Positions 1 to 9,720 of a DNA stretch of 64,000 bases are shown piece by piece. The notes beneath the pieces were generated by a model. That model ran no database searches. It saw only the letters and a program-made list of their open reading frames with translations, and was not told where the DNA came from. Within the stretch, counting starts at the first letter, position 1, and every line of letters begins with the position of its first letter. The stretch is from the NCBI GenBank assembly GCA_037043455.1, contig JAWPHD010010332.1:30778-94777 (forward strand). Direction: 5' to 3'. Origin of the DNA: Cyrtodaria siliqua (Eukaryota; Mollusca; Bivalvia; Adapedonta; Hiatellidae). The translations under genes and the position numbers were made by a program.

Positions 1-138
1 TTTCTGAACATGCAAAAAACACGAAATGCAATCACAACAGAACAAACACACAACTTAGTGGTAATATACAGATATATGTCTTTTACTGCCTTAGACAGCC
101 TTGAGAAAAGATGACAGAATTTGAGGGGAAAAGACGGA
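1..138. other. Host flank left of the Polinton
   Basis: AT-rich sequence outside the left end of the Polinton. I see no gene or recognised repeat in it. Confidence 0.6.
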
Positions 139-144
139 AATAAA
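139..144. repeat. Polinton target-site duplication, left copy (AATAAA)
   Basis: AATAAA directly precedes the terminal AGTAGT of the element and is repeated exactly at 14500-14505. Polinton integration is known to duplicate 6 bp, so the pair fixes both element boundaries. Confidence 0.9.
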
Positions 145-309
145 AGTAGTATAGATACTGGGGGTACCAGGACAGTTTCCTCCCTCGCGACAAACAGTCA
201 GCAGTTATCAGTTGTCTCCAGTTACCCTGGCCCCCCTCGCAACTATACAAACTGCTCGATTGCCCTTCGCTTAAGTAGAACTTTACTAAAAAAAACGGTA
301 TCTATTAAT
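145..309 (+). repeat. Polinton left terminal inverted repeat
   Basis: The repeat begins AGTAGTATAGATACTGGGGG and matches the reverse complement of 14336-14499. The outer 31 bp are identical and there are about 17 differences over the whole length. The AG start is the usual Polinton terminus. Confidence 0.93.
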
Positions 310-360
310 TTAGTATGATCTCCTTTTTGTAAATAACTTACTATGCATAATTTTGAGTTC

Positions 361-1299
361 TTATTTAATATTTTTAATATCCTTAAATGGGATCCAACTA
401 CTGAAATCTTTATTGTAACCCTTCCATTTAATCAATGCTTCTTTCTTTTTGTAATCACGCCGTATTACTTTTTCAATCCTGAATATGTCTTGCTTTGCTT
501 TTATTATTTCTAATTCATAAACGCTTCCATCAATGTTTTGGTTGTTTAAATCTTTTATTTTGTATGTCACAGGATTTGTATATTGAATTTCATCAACAAC
601 AAATATTTCTTCAGTCCAATTTTGAGTATAGCCTTTCTCAAACGTTCTTTTATATTTGCTGATTCTAACATTATCCCCTATTTTAAACTTTGGCTTAATT
701 TGATTACTTTTCTTTTTTCCATACAAGTTGAATCACACCATTCCTTTATTATTTTTATCACTTGCTTCAGTCGGTGTCATTTTAATACTCCGATGTTTTG
801 TGCTATTATACTTATCAACAATTTATTGTAACACTTTTAAATATGTGTTTGTATTGTTTGCTGTGAAATAGTTCAACATCCTCATTTTTAATGTTCTGAT
901 AAATCGTACAATTACTACAGCTTTTCCAAAATTAAACGTGTGATAAATTTCGAAATTATTATCAACAAGGAACTGCTTGAATATTTTATTGTAAAATTCT
1001 ACTCCCTGGTCAACCCACAGCAATTTGCATTGTCTTCCCAAACTTATGATTTTTTGGAACGCTTTGGTAATTTCTGAACCAGTTTTATTTGGAACCGGCA
1101 CAACCCAAGCATATTTACTAAACACATGAATAACAGTAAGCAAATATTTAGTACCTTTATTATACTTTGAAAACGATTGCATATCAACCAAGTCAGCAGA
1201 CCATATTTTATCAATTTCATTAACAATCACACGGCGTTGAGTGAACTTTCTTCGTATAGGCTTATGAAGTTCATATGCTAACGTGTCAGTCCATTTCAA
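361..1299 (-). pseudogene. Polinton integrase (RVE core plus chromodomain), broken
   Basis: One frame runs from about 1310 down to 361, interrupted by an in-frame TAA near 824 and a TGA near 733. The core carries the first catalytic Asp in SADLVDMQ and the second in LLWVDQGVEF. The region expected to hold the catalytic Glu reads VVIVRFIRTLK and appears to lack it. The C-terminal part (361-726) has a KIGDNVRISKYKRTF segment followed by a chromodomain-like block, IEKVIRRDYKKKEALIKWKG. Family proteins insert the element by DDE strand transfer; this copy should be inactive. The upstream PLA2-like frame runs directly into it with only a frame change, so the two may once have been joined. That last point is inference. 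Confidence 0.9.
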
Positions 1300-1768
1300 C
1301 GCCTTTTCTTGTTTTTTGATGCTCCAAGACCAAGTTTATATTTTGTACTAATAACCGGCTTAACAATTAAATTCTTAGCGATTTTTTCCCCAAGTGATTA
1401 AGACTTACTTTTTTTTAAACCGGTTATCATGCTTTTATCACACATTGATTTATTACTAGGATTTTTGTCATAACAATAATCATGCTCTTTGCAAACAGCA
1501 TCTAACTCATTTGCCGGTTCTCCGCTATCAAGTGGGTTTCCCGGACCGCATTATTTATAACCAGGAATTATTAACCCTTTTTAGGTAATAAAGGAAGTAA
1601 TACTTTATGAATATCAATATTTCCACCTTGTGTACTTTTAACAAACTGTGTTTTGGTAATACCACAAGACGCACATCTTGCTTTTAACATTCTTCTACCA
1701 TTTTTTGATAAAGCATACTGAGGATTAACATTTTCAGTAACCACCTTTTCTTTAAAACAGTAACTCAT
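1296..1768 (-). pseudogene. Cys-rich (zinc-ribbon-like) plus phospholipase A2-like protein, broken
   Basis: The ATG at 1768 opens a 65-residue segment with a CASCG motif (ARCASCGITKTQFV), probably half of a zinc ribbon. After a frameshift in an A-run near 1575, the next frame shows the PLA2 signature: CGPGNP (Ca-binding loop) and, 23 residues on, the catalytic HDYCYD. In-frame TAA codons lie just before CGPGNP and after the PLA2 block. The frame ends in a basic tail at 1296 against the integrase. A parvovirus VP1-type PLA2 domain has been described in adintovirus/Polinton virion proteins, where it is thought to help membrane penetration. Function here is by family analogy; the copy is dead. 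Confidence 0.8.
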
Positions 1769-1784
1769 ATATAATATGATTAGA

Positions 1785-2216
1785 CTAAACTTTGTTTACA
1801 AAATATGATTTTATGATGTTTTCATTTTCTGCTGGTTTGTAAGGTTTTAATAATTTGTAAAGAATATCATACGTACTATTTCCTTCTTATAATTTTTTAA
1901 TGAAGAATGAACAGAAATATCCGCACAAGACACTTGTTTTATCTTGATACTGAATAGTGTAGATATGTAAGTTAAAACTTCTTTTGGTCGGCTTAGATCA
2001 AACGGATCGAAATAATAATTATCATAGTAACAAGTCCAGTGTGTACCAGGTCCAGTATGGCCATCAAGATTAATAATACCGCATTATTGTTTATTTTGTT
2101 TTGTCGGTAATTTGTTTTTGCTATGGACCCCACTGAATTCTTTATACCTAACTGCTTGACCCATTTCATTATATCTAAGTTAGAGATAGGCTCGTTTTTG
2201 CAAATTAACTTTTTTT
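1785..2216 (-). pseudogene. Adenovirus-type cysteine protease (PRO), broken
   Basis: Minus-strand translation shows the catalytic His in GPGTHW, the acidic YYFDPFDL segment and the catalytic Cys in CGYFCSFF, in the order typical of the C5/Ulp1-like maturation proteases of Polintons. These motifs are split over two or three frames by indels and at least one stop. The N-terminal part, with a KWVKQLGIKN segment near 2150, is in another frame. The family cleaves virion precursor proteins. It lies between the PLA2-like gene and the virion-protein block, as expected for a late virion operon. Confidence 0.8.
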
Positions 2217-2232
2217 TACGAATGGGATACTT

Positions 2233-2870
2233 CTATATAATTTGTGAGTCTACTTGTAAATCATTTCCACGATCAACTAGCAATCCTTTTCCCTTTCTGC
2301 CAAATTGCAAACCTTTTCCAGTTAAGCCACTAATAAGAGATCCAGTCAATGGAATTCCTAATGATGCAAGCAGTCCAATAAATCCTCCAGCTTGTCGTTG
2401 CTGCTTTGTCAAGGTAATAGGACAACAACCTTTAGACTTTATTTTCTTGTTTCTTTGTGTTAGTGTTAATTTATTTGATCCAAGTATTGCTTGTTTTTTA
2501 TCACTAGGAATAGTTACCATCCCATGTCCAAATAGTTTGCCGATTCCAGCACTCGTCAGACCACTCAGTGCCCCTGTTGCTAATGGTGCTAATACTTTCG
2601 GAGCGAGTCTAGCAACTGTTGGTAATATTGTTTTAGTCAACAAGCCAGCTAATGCTCCCAAAAAAACGTTTTTAGACTGGGATCTCAATTGTGTTTTTGA
2701 TATATTTATATCTAACCCGCGTCCGTCGTTTATTGCCTTCTGAATATTTGTAATTTGAGTTGTTGTTAACAACAAAGGAAAATTCCCAATTAGTTGATTA
2801 TTCTTTATCCTGAGCGTTAATTCACTTTTGTTCTCATAAGCCTTCGCTAAACTCTGTTTCTGGCCATTTG
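2233..2870 (-). pseudogene. Gly/hydrophobic Polinton virion protein, fused to a capsid remnant
   Basis: This is roughly residues 77-289 of a 289-codon open frame (3102-2233). It has an N-terminal part with LTLRIKNNQL, an Ala/Leu-rich hydrophobic stretch with APKVLAPLATGALSG, then a CCPITLTKQQ segment and a second hydrophobic stretch, GGFIGLLASLGIPL. It ends in a basic Gly-rich tail. The composition resembles small core or pVI/pX-like membrane-active virion proteins of adenoviruses and Polintons, but I cannot prove that identity. The open frame is chimeric: its first ~75 residues are the C-terminal part of the major capsid protein, joined by an apparent deletion. Confidence 0.6.
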
Positions 2871-3260
2871 GTAAATCGAAATATAACATTCCAAAGAGAT
2901 TTTTAAAATTACTCACATTGAGTAAAGTTCCAGTGTTTTTATCATTTTGCCCGTAAGAATAATTAATAACATCTCTGAATATTTTTATGATATTAGCATA
3001 ACTATATTCGGTTTCCGGATAATAAACTCCCTTTCCAACTTCCAATCTAGCTGATTGTAAATAGCAATGAGCATCATCAGCATTGAGCTTAAACGTATCC
3101 AAAAAGAAAGATGAGGATTTTGTGTTTGAGAAGAACTCTTGTCTGACCTTTGCAGATAAACAAAAACATGGTTTGGACTTTTGACTCCAGCCGTTATTCT
3201 AAATACGGACTCGACCGCATGGCTACTTCTACTTTCTTGTATCATTTCACGATGGTAAAT

Positions 3261-3275
3261 ACTGATAAAGGTGAT
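3261..3275. repeat. Target duplication of the SINE-like insert, left copy
   Basis: ACTGATAAAGGTGAT at 3261-3275 is repeated exactly at 3536-3550. The 15-bp direct repeat brackets sequence that interrupts the capsid gene, as expected for LINE-mediated insertion. Confidence 0.85.
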
Positions 3276-3535
3276 CCTTTGGGAGCAACAAACACAATTA
3301 AGAGAATAAAGCAGCAGACTCGGTTTTATTTAGTCTGTTCATGAAGTAATGAAAAAAGCAACACCTCTCACGCCCCCTAGCACCGGCTTAAGCGGTATTC
3401 TACCTCAAAGCCACCTATATTGGGCTCGTTGGTCCCAAAGGACCAGTAAAATTAACACTACTGATTCGTAGCACGGGGAGACCTTTTACAGCCGCCACAC
3501 TGCACTAAACGAACGCTAGTGTGAATTTAATAAAA
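3276..3535 (-). mobile_element. SINE-like retroposon inserted in the capsid gene
   Basis: The 260-bp segment has no relation to the capsid frame and is flanked by a 15-bp target duplication. Its end near 3316-3400 is related to sequence at 24391-24480. In the minus orientation that end folds as a hairpin whose loop contains AATAAA, suggesting a 3' tail recognised by a partner LINE. I could not identify a clean tRNA head. It may belong to one of the bivalve SINE families, which is inference. Confidence 0.7.
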
Positions 3536-4276
3536 ACTGATAAAGGTGATGGTAAGTGCATCCTGTTTTTGTCATGTGATTTGCCATAATGTAACTTAAA
3601 CCATCTGGGTTAAATATCATTCCACGTATCCACAAAACTAATTTATTAATAACTACTCGGCCGTCATGACCACTTGATTTGAAAGTTAGCACCTTATCAT
3701 CTGTCAGTTGCAAGCTAATTTCAATCTGACTAGGAGGAAGAATGATTGTTTCTAAACCTTCAAAGCAGGAATATTTGTTTAACGGAATTATAGAGTCAAC
3801 TTTTTGATTAGTTATGATTAAAGCATGACGAGCCGTAAATCCTAGGTTATAACCAGCTTGGTCATCTCGAGATTCTGCAGCAGCCGTATTATCCAAATAA
3901 AAGTATTCGTTTGTTCCGGTTGTCTATGCATAATCGCCAGAAATTTCAAGCAAGCTTTTGACATTAATAAATCTGTGAAGATTATTTCCATCGTAAATTA
4001 TTTTTCCATTTTGCTTTACTTGCAATCTATCAATCAGTGAAGCAATTCTGTTATCGTCTGCGAAAGCGGCTCCATCAGCAAGTGTGTTTACTTGAAAACT
4101 GATTTCAAAATATGCGTTATACCAATAAACTGAGAACTTCTATCATTTAGTGTAAACTGATAACCACTTTTCATTTGCCTTGTAGCATTTCCTAGTTGTG
4201 TTATAGGAGTATCTAACTGAACAGGTACATGTTCATATCTAGTATTATATTTATCATCTAGTAATTAGATTATTTG

Positions 4277-4676
4277 TTATTTAATCAATTGTTTAATTCT
4301 TGCATAAATATTTTTGGTTCCTCTTCCGGATAGTAATCTGTTAATTTTTGCATTTACATCTTCTTTAGTTTTAGCTACAACTTCTTTTTTGTTATCAGCC
4401 TTTGTAAGTTCTTTTAAAATTATCTCACCTGTTGGTTTAGGTTTTATAACTGAAACTAACTTATCAACAGCCATTTTTCCTACTTCATCCCCAAGTTTTT
4501 TAAAACCGCTTTCTATGATTTGTTTACCAGCAGTTTCTAATGCCTTTTTGCCAGCTGTTTTCACAGACTCACTGAATATCTTTGATCTAACTTTTGCAAA
4601 AATGTCAAATATGCCAGCTCCAGTTAATCGATTGAGTATATGTTCCCATAATAGTGTAACTTTTTTAAACGTCTCA
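4277..4676 (-). pseudogene. Small basic helical Polinton protein
   Basis: The open frame from 4564 reads an Ala/Lys/Glu-rich, probably helical, 95-residue protein ending in a GRGTKNIYARIKQL tail. The same frame continues upstream, through RLTGAGIFDIF, to about 4676. The start codon is unclear because stops lie upstream. It sits between the major capsid and penton-like genes on the same strand, so a minor virion role is likely, but I recognise no domain. Confidence 0.5.
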
Positions 4677-4693
4677 TATAACTTATATTACAT

Positions 4694-5463
4694 TCATTCC
4701 TTTAAAACAAATCGAAATCATGTATGACCTCCATTAAGATTAATATTTTTACCAGAGAAATCGGTTATGTAAATATTAATTCTGTTAATGATCGTTTTGT
4801 TTACTTCACAGAACCCGACTCTTATCGGTTGATCTTTAAAAGGATACGACCTTGTGAGATCAGCTGTTCTTATTTCATAAATGATATCTCCTTATGATCC
4901 ATCAACAATAGAAGTAAGATCAGCTGTACTTATTTCATAAATGACATCCCCGTATGATCCATCAACAATAAAATTACTTATAAAATCATAGTGGATATAC
5001 AATGTATGGATAGAATTTGTTATGTTTGGTGTTACAGTTCCAAATTTAGTTTCTCTAATAACAGCATCTTTGTAAAACCCAATTAAGGTGTGAAAGTTTG
5101 TTTCTCTTAAATCAAGCATGAAATTATTATAAATGGTAACTAAACATTTGAAACTTGATATATCAAATTCAATTCTTATCGGGACATGTGAGTCGGCAGG
5201 TAAATCACCGTTTACAGTCAACTTTTATGGAATTATCGATATAACATAACTGTAATTTCCATTTGCACAATTAATAGTTTTCCAATCTGTTCAATTGTGA
5301 TACCTTATCACTTTGTAATTACAATCCTATCGAGTCCAATGCCATACTGTTTGTTCTCGCCTAATACTAATTGTCTGTCAAATACAGTTGTAAAATTACT
5401 TGGTGTGTTTGAGCTATTAATTATTGACGCTTTTTCTGATGATAATACCATTTTTTGTTCCAT
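4694..5463 (-). pseudogene. Penton-like minor capsid protein, broken
   Basis: The ATG at 5463 begins MEQKMVLSSEKASI and continues through NTPSNFTTVFDRQLVL and KQYGIGLDRIV. After a frame break the protein resumes at 5221 with beta-rich sequence (SHVPIRIEFDISSF, SIHTLYIHYDF). It ends near 4720 after IYITDFSGKNINLNG. Size, beta-rich composition and position upstream of the major capsid gene match the single-jelly-roll minor capsid protein of Polintons. A 60-bp tandem duplication at about 4856-4975 repeats 20 codons, and its downstream unit contains a TAA. Confidence 0.6.
4856..4975. repeat. 60-bp tandem duplication inside the penton-like gene
   Basis: Two adjacent units with an exact 60-bp period, each containing TTATTTCATAAATGA and TATGATCCATCAACAAT, differ at only a few positions. 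The period is a multiple of three, so the frame is kept. One unit has a stop where the other has TAC. Confidence 0.85.
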
Positions 5464-5486
5464 ATAATATAAATAGATAAAATTAA

Positions 5487-5727
5487 TCACCTAAATAAAA
5501 GTTTAAAACTTGATTTTTCAAAATTAAGAACTTTTGTAGTGCCACTTTGTATGGCCGTATTTAAAACAAATGCCTCTCCTTCTTTAATATATAATTCAAA
5601 TATTTCTTTTAGTATACATTTGCCATTTTCTATTTTTGGATATAACTTCTTAATAATACGAACGATAATCTTCAGATCCAAATTTTCTACATCTCCCTCT
5701 GTAAAAATAAAATCTATTTCAATTAAT
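5487..5727 (-). CDS. Small conserved-looking Polinton ORF, function unknown
   Basis: An open frame of about 80 codons reads from around 5727 to a stop at 5487, with an ATG at 5681 that would give 64 residues. It is acidic at its N-terminus (FIFTEGDVENLDLK) and mixed polar/hydrophobic after that, with no signal peptide or membrane helix. It lies between the fibre-like and penton-like genes in the same direction. I do not recognise it. Confidence 0.35.
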
Positions 5728-5738
5728 TAGCGCCCGGA

Positions 5739-6886
5739 TTAACGAATTCTATGTGCACCGGTATTTCTATTTTTCATAAAATATTCTTCAGTATTTATAA
5801 ATGAATTGGTTACAAGAGTAAACGCTTCGAGAAAATATTTACGAGAGGTTCTTTCAAGTGGTTTTCGTGTCGGATATGATACATAATCGTAGTCATCTTG
5901 AATAATACTTATTGCATCTATCGTATATTCAAAAAGTAGAATCCGACTTAAATATTCTACTTTTACTTTCAATTCGTCAATTATACCAAGAACTGCTGTG
6001 TGCCGACTATCAGACTTTTGATTAAACTGTTTCAGTGAAGCAATTTCACCGTCAAAAGTTTTGCTCCTTTCATTCTGAGCAGCTTTCAATTGCTTTGAAG
6101 CATCATCAATAGAATTTTCTAATTTTTCAGTGTAAACCAGTTTGCTCAGAGCAGTCTCAGCGTCTTGATGCCAACCATTTTCATTTTTATGACTTCAAAC
6201 TCTTTGCTGATATCGCCAACGTTAGTGCTTATCTGTTCATTTAATATTTTAATTTGAGTTATTTCAGTATTAAAAGCAGTTCTCATTCGTTTTAAAGCAT
6301 CAGCAATAGCAGTTTCTAGTTCATTGTTGTCAACCATTTGTTTATTGATTTCTCCAATCCGTGTATTAATATTTTCAACACCGGATCTTATTGTTCACTT
6401 AATTTCTTATAGTTTTCACTATCTTCTAATCCATCTTCTTTCTTTTCTAGCTCTTTTAAAGCATCACTCAAAAGTTTTATTTCATCTTTTAAACAATTTT
6501 GAATTTCAATCATTTTCTCACGGTTTGCTTTTAACTTTGTTTGTATTTGGCTTAGTTTATCATCAACACCTGTTGTTAAATTTTTCATCATGTCTGGAAT
6601 TTTATCAATATTATAATCACGTACGATCTTTGTTATTCTTCTTATAGTGAATTGCCTTGTTGCTGGATCATCTGCTTTTTCTGGATTACCAACATTGGTA
6701 ATTTTATTATTATCCATGTTAAGATCACTTTTTAAAACATTTTCCTGGTTTTTACCCTTGTGAAGATAATTAACCAGATGTTTTTGTTTTACATACTCAG
6801 ACAGCACAATACCAAAATTCTACTACTGGCAGTGTCAATATTACAAATGTTGGTATTGTGCTGTCAAGATCATTAAGAAGTCCCAT
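5739..6886 (-). pseudogene. Fibre-like coiled-coil protein, frameshifted
   Basis: The ATG at 6886 opens the gene (MGLLNDLDS). About 50 residues in comes LNMDNNKITNVGNPEKADDP, which resembles the N-terminal repeat of phage and viral tail-fibre proteins. It is followed by long Lys/Glu-rich heptad-like coiled coil (DDKLSQIQTKLKANREKM, LKELEKKEDGLED). Two frameshifts, near 6385 and 6110, split it into three frames. The C-terminal part ends at 5739. This suggests a trimeric fibre or spike of the virion, as proposed for other Polintons and adintoviruses. The receptor-binding end is not recognisable. Confidence 0.65.
6800..6865. repeat. 15-bp perfect inverted repeat in the 5' part of the fibre-like gene
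   Basis: GACAGCACAATACCA at 6800-6814 and its exact reverse complement at 6851-6865 are separated by 36 bp. The repeat interrupts the fibre-like frame just after the start. It may be a local inverted duplication. Confidence 0.85.
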
Positions 6887-6960
6887 TATATATAATATAT
6901 GTTAAAATGGGTTGCTTAAGTAGCTGCTACTTAAGTCCCGTTATATATGATATGATTAGA

Positions 6961-7604
6961 TTAAATTTCACCAGTGAAGTTTTTTTTTACCCACTTTCTA
7001 GAACGATCAAGATACAGAAAGTCGTACTGCTTGTCAAATGCTTTTTTATACTGATCTTTGCTAACACCTTGTTCGATAGAAAGCATACACAGCTCACGAT
7101 TAACTGGAGTTGCAAAGAAGATATAATGAGAGCAGTTCAAACGAATGTCTCTGGGAGTTTTGTAATAAGATTAAGATAAATAAATTACACAACAATTTGT
7201 ATGCCTTCCCTGGATGTAATAATTAATTATATCATTTTGATTGCGTTCACAAACATAATCATCAACAATGACTGTCTTCTGATTATCTGAATCCAAAGTA
7301 TCCACAGGGATAACTTGATCATTTGAACATTCTAATATATCTTTAACCGAAATTTTGTTCTTTTTTGCTATCTTTCTGACATTTTGTGATAAGACCTTGT
7401 ACTTTGACTGCTCCAAGATTTTAGCAAACAAGTAAATCTTTTCATAGTAAACTAAAGGTTTTAATAGCATGTGAACTTACGTGTTTGTTTTGCCAGAACC
7501 TGAATTACCACAAATTAACATTCTAAACAACAGAGTGGCATAAATTTCCATATCTGTTTAAAATTACCGTTTTCTGTTTTCATATCATAGTTTGGAATTT
7601 CCAT
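6961..7604 (-). pseudogene. Polinton genome-packaging ATPase (FtsK/HerA type), broken
   Basis: The ATG at 7604 starts MEIPNYDMKTENG. The Walker A motif GNSGSGKT lies at about 7486-7509, followed by an in-frame TAA before the next Met. The open part 7470-7171 contains the Walker B-like KTVIVDDY and ends with the sensor-like QGRHTNCCVIYLS. The C-terminal part, RDIRLNCSHYIFFA to RKWVKKNFTGEI, ends at 6961. A frameshift lies between the start and Walker A. The family pumps DNA into capsids. It is divergent from the next gene, with a short AT-rich promoter region between. Confidence 0.88.
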
Positions 7605-7623
7605 TATAATATGTTCAGATAAT

Positions 7624-7673
7624 ACTTGTCTTAACTTGTCTTAACTTATTTTAACTTATTTTAATATATCTTA
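7624..7673. promoter_or_regulatory. 10-bp tandem repeats in a divergent Polinton promoter
   Basis: Five adjoining 10-bp units, ACTTGTCTTA twice, ACTTATTTTA twice and one degenerate copy, lie between the minus-strand ATPase start (7604) and the plus-strand start at 7696. Their position suggests a bidirectional promoter or regulatory repeat. This is inference. Confidence 0.45.
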
Positions 7674-7695
7674 TATTATACATGTCTTTGTTAAA

Positions 7696-9190
7696 ATGGA
7701 ATAAATTAGCGAAAAGCGGATGAGCTTGTTAAAGAATACAAGAATAGAGTTATCCGAAAGAAATAGAAAAAGAAGCTAGCCGTGATATATACACAGAAGA
7801 ATTTAAACCTGTAACTAGCGAAATAACAGAGCAAACAAGGCGGCTAGCTGAACATTTGATTACCCTTCCAGAAGTATGTCAACAGTTGTCTTTTTTTCCT
7901 GAGGCAATACGCCCACAATTACTTGCCCCGCCTGAGCGTGGAGCTATAGCACCACCAACGCTACTAACGCTATTACAGCTACCGCCACCACCAACGCTGC
8001 TGTCACAACCGCAACTAGCTGTCAGGCAAACCGCATATCCTGAAGACCAAGCACCGCCGACTGGTTACATAGAGGAGATGAAGCGGTGGATGGATCCTAT
8101 GTCTAGATTAAGTAAAACTCAGAAAGAGTGCTTAGACCAAAACCTGCCAAACCTGTTGATTTCAGGGAGGAACTAAAGCAGACATTGGAGTCTGGACCAA
8201 AATTAAGAAGTGTTTCGGACAGAGTGCTTGGTCTAAAACCTGTCGAAGAGAAAGGGGATAAACTAAAGCGGGATATAGAGTCTAGACCAAAATTAAGAAG
8301 TGCTTCAGACAGAGTGTTTGGGCTGAACCCAAGGAAGAAGAAATACTAAAAGAAGTAGAAAAAGAATGGGAAGAAGAACCTGCTGTGAGGCCTAAAGAAC
8401 CCAAACAGGTGTTCTTTTGATGTTAACTTGGATGCTGGTAAGAATAAGACGTACTTGATAAGAATAAATTACCAATACCATCTGAAATACCAGGTATTAT
8501 GGAAGGAAAAGTTAATCATGGTGAATATATTAAAAAGGCTAGAGAGTTACGGAAGAAAATAATTCCAAAGATAACAGGGAAACAGGTAAGAATAGGCAAC
8601 CTCAGCGAAACAAAACTCAAAGAGAGGATCGAGGGAGCGGAAACCGTCGCACATAAACGCGAACTTAAAATATTACTAAATAGTTTCGCGCATCGTGAGC
8701 TAGCCAAGGCCCCACTTATACAAGAATATAATTAATTAAATGTGAAGAGGATGCTCTGAATTTTTACATAGAGAGGTTACCTGAGAGAATTCGAGCAGCT
8801 AGTGAAACTACACAAAAGACTGGCAAAGGGATGGATGCAACAAAATAAAAATTCCAACAAAGTTGACAAAGATGGTCATTACGGCATGTCACAAATTGAT
8901 TTACCCATTTATTGTCAAACAAGGAGAAGTAGTTGTGCTAGACCTAAAAGTAGACGATGATTTTATAGACTTGATAACAAAGCGTTACAATAATTAAAAA
9001 ACGTATTCAAAGCTGTCTCAGAATGCTTTTAAGGAAATAACAGAATTATCTGATTTGCCAATTCACAAAGGTTCTACAAAGTTCAAGAAGATTTTAGGAG
9101 GTGTTGCCGATGTTAAATATTACTATAGTCCTGACGATTTGATTAATGATCTGGAGTTAGTATGTGAAAGTATCAAATCGGGATATAATA
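7696..9190 (+). pseudogene. Pro-rich Polinton protein of unknown function, broken
   Basis: The ATG at 7696 begins MEWNKLAKS. Frames then shift through a basic helical part (EASRDIYTEEFKPVTSE), a Pro/Leu-rich linker at 7930-8040 (LQLPPPPTLLSQPQL) and a twice-repeated segment at about 8165-8330 containing KLRSxSDRV. After this come a Lys-rich part (8499-8735) and a C-terminal part to about 9190 (VVLDLKVDDDFIDLI, LPIHKGSTKFKKILGG) with many stops. A homologous N-terminus is found in the second Polinton near 30635. I recognise it as a recurrent Polinton protein but not its function. Confidence 0.6.
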
Positions 9191-9720
9191 GAATTGAATT
9201 GAATTGGGGTTTAAGGCGCACCAACACATGACAGGTTATATGGCGCCTAACAGGCATGAATATACCAGGCTCCTCCTCCATGTACATCGAGATAAAATAT
9301 GGAAAGTGTGCCTAGAATCTTCTCACCATGAACTGCAGAGTTGCTGCAAATTCTATTGTAGAAACTCCATTTACGCTGGAGCCACGTTTATTGTTTTTCT
9401 GCCACTGCTCTTTTGATGTGAGCGGGATGGCACCTGAAACAATGCAGGGATCATGATGAAGACCTTTAATGAACATGAACAAAAAATGATAAAATGAACA
9501 TGAATTTGGGGAGATTCTACCCTCTGCCTACCCCTCCAAAGGGATATGCAGTGGTCCTATTTTTTGCCCCAGGAAATAATAGTCCACAGTTATTGCTCAG
9601 TTAATAAAAGGTATAAGCATAATCGATGCATTATTAGAAAAAAGGCGAAATGTCACCCAAAGAACATGAGCAACTAGTTTCTAAATATTTTGATTGAATT
9701 ATTGTCTAACTGTAGTTCTA
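9191..9720. repeat. Probable dispersed-repeat insertion between Polinton genes
   Basis: From about 9191 the sequence changes character, with GAATTGAATTGGGGTTTAAG followed by a more GC-rich stretch that resembles a repeat common in bivalve DNA. No Polinton gene can be read here. The insert boundaries were not resolved and no target duplication was found. Confidence 0.4.

Larger units (their letters stand above)
2871..4264 (-). pseudogene. Polinton major capsid protein (double jelly roll), broken
   Basis: Capsid segments read in order on the minus strand from about 4264. They include KQNGKIIYDGNNLH, TTGTNEYFYLDN, NLGFTARHALI, IIPLNKYSCFEGL, DDKVLTFKSSGHDGRVV, FRITAGVKSPNHVFVYLQ and LEVGKGVYYPETEY. 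This conserved string of motifs is typical of the hexon-like major capsid protein of Polintons. Frameshifts near 4110, stops (one near 3927) and a 260-bp insertion at 3276-3535 break it. The C-terminus is cut off by a deletion that fuses it to the next gene. In an intact element the protein would form the icosahedral shell. Confidence 0.8.

Noticed and set aside
2123..2743. 206-codon plus-strand open frame
   Set aside because: Antisense shadow of the Gly/hydrophobic virion protein frame.
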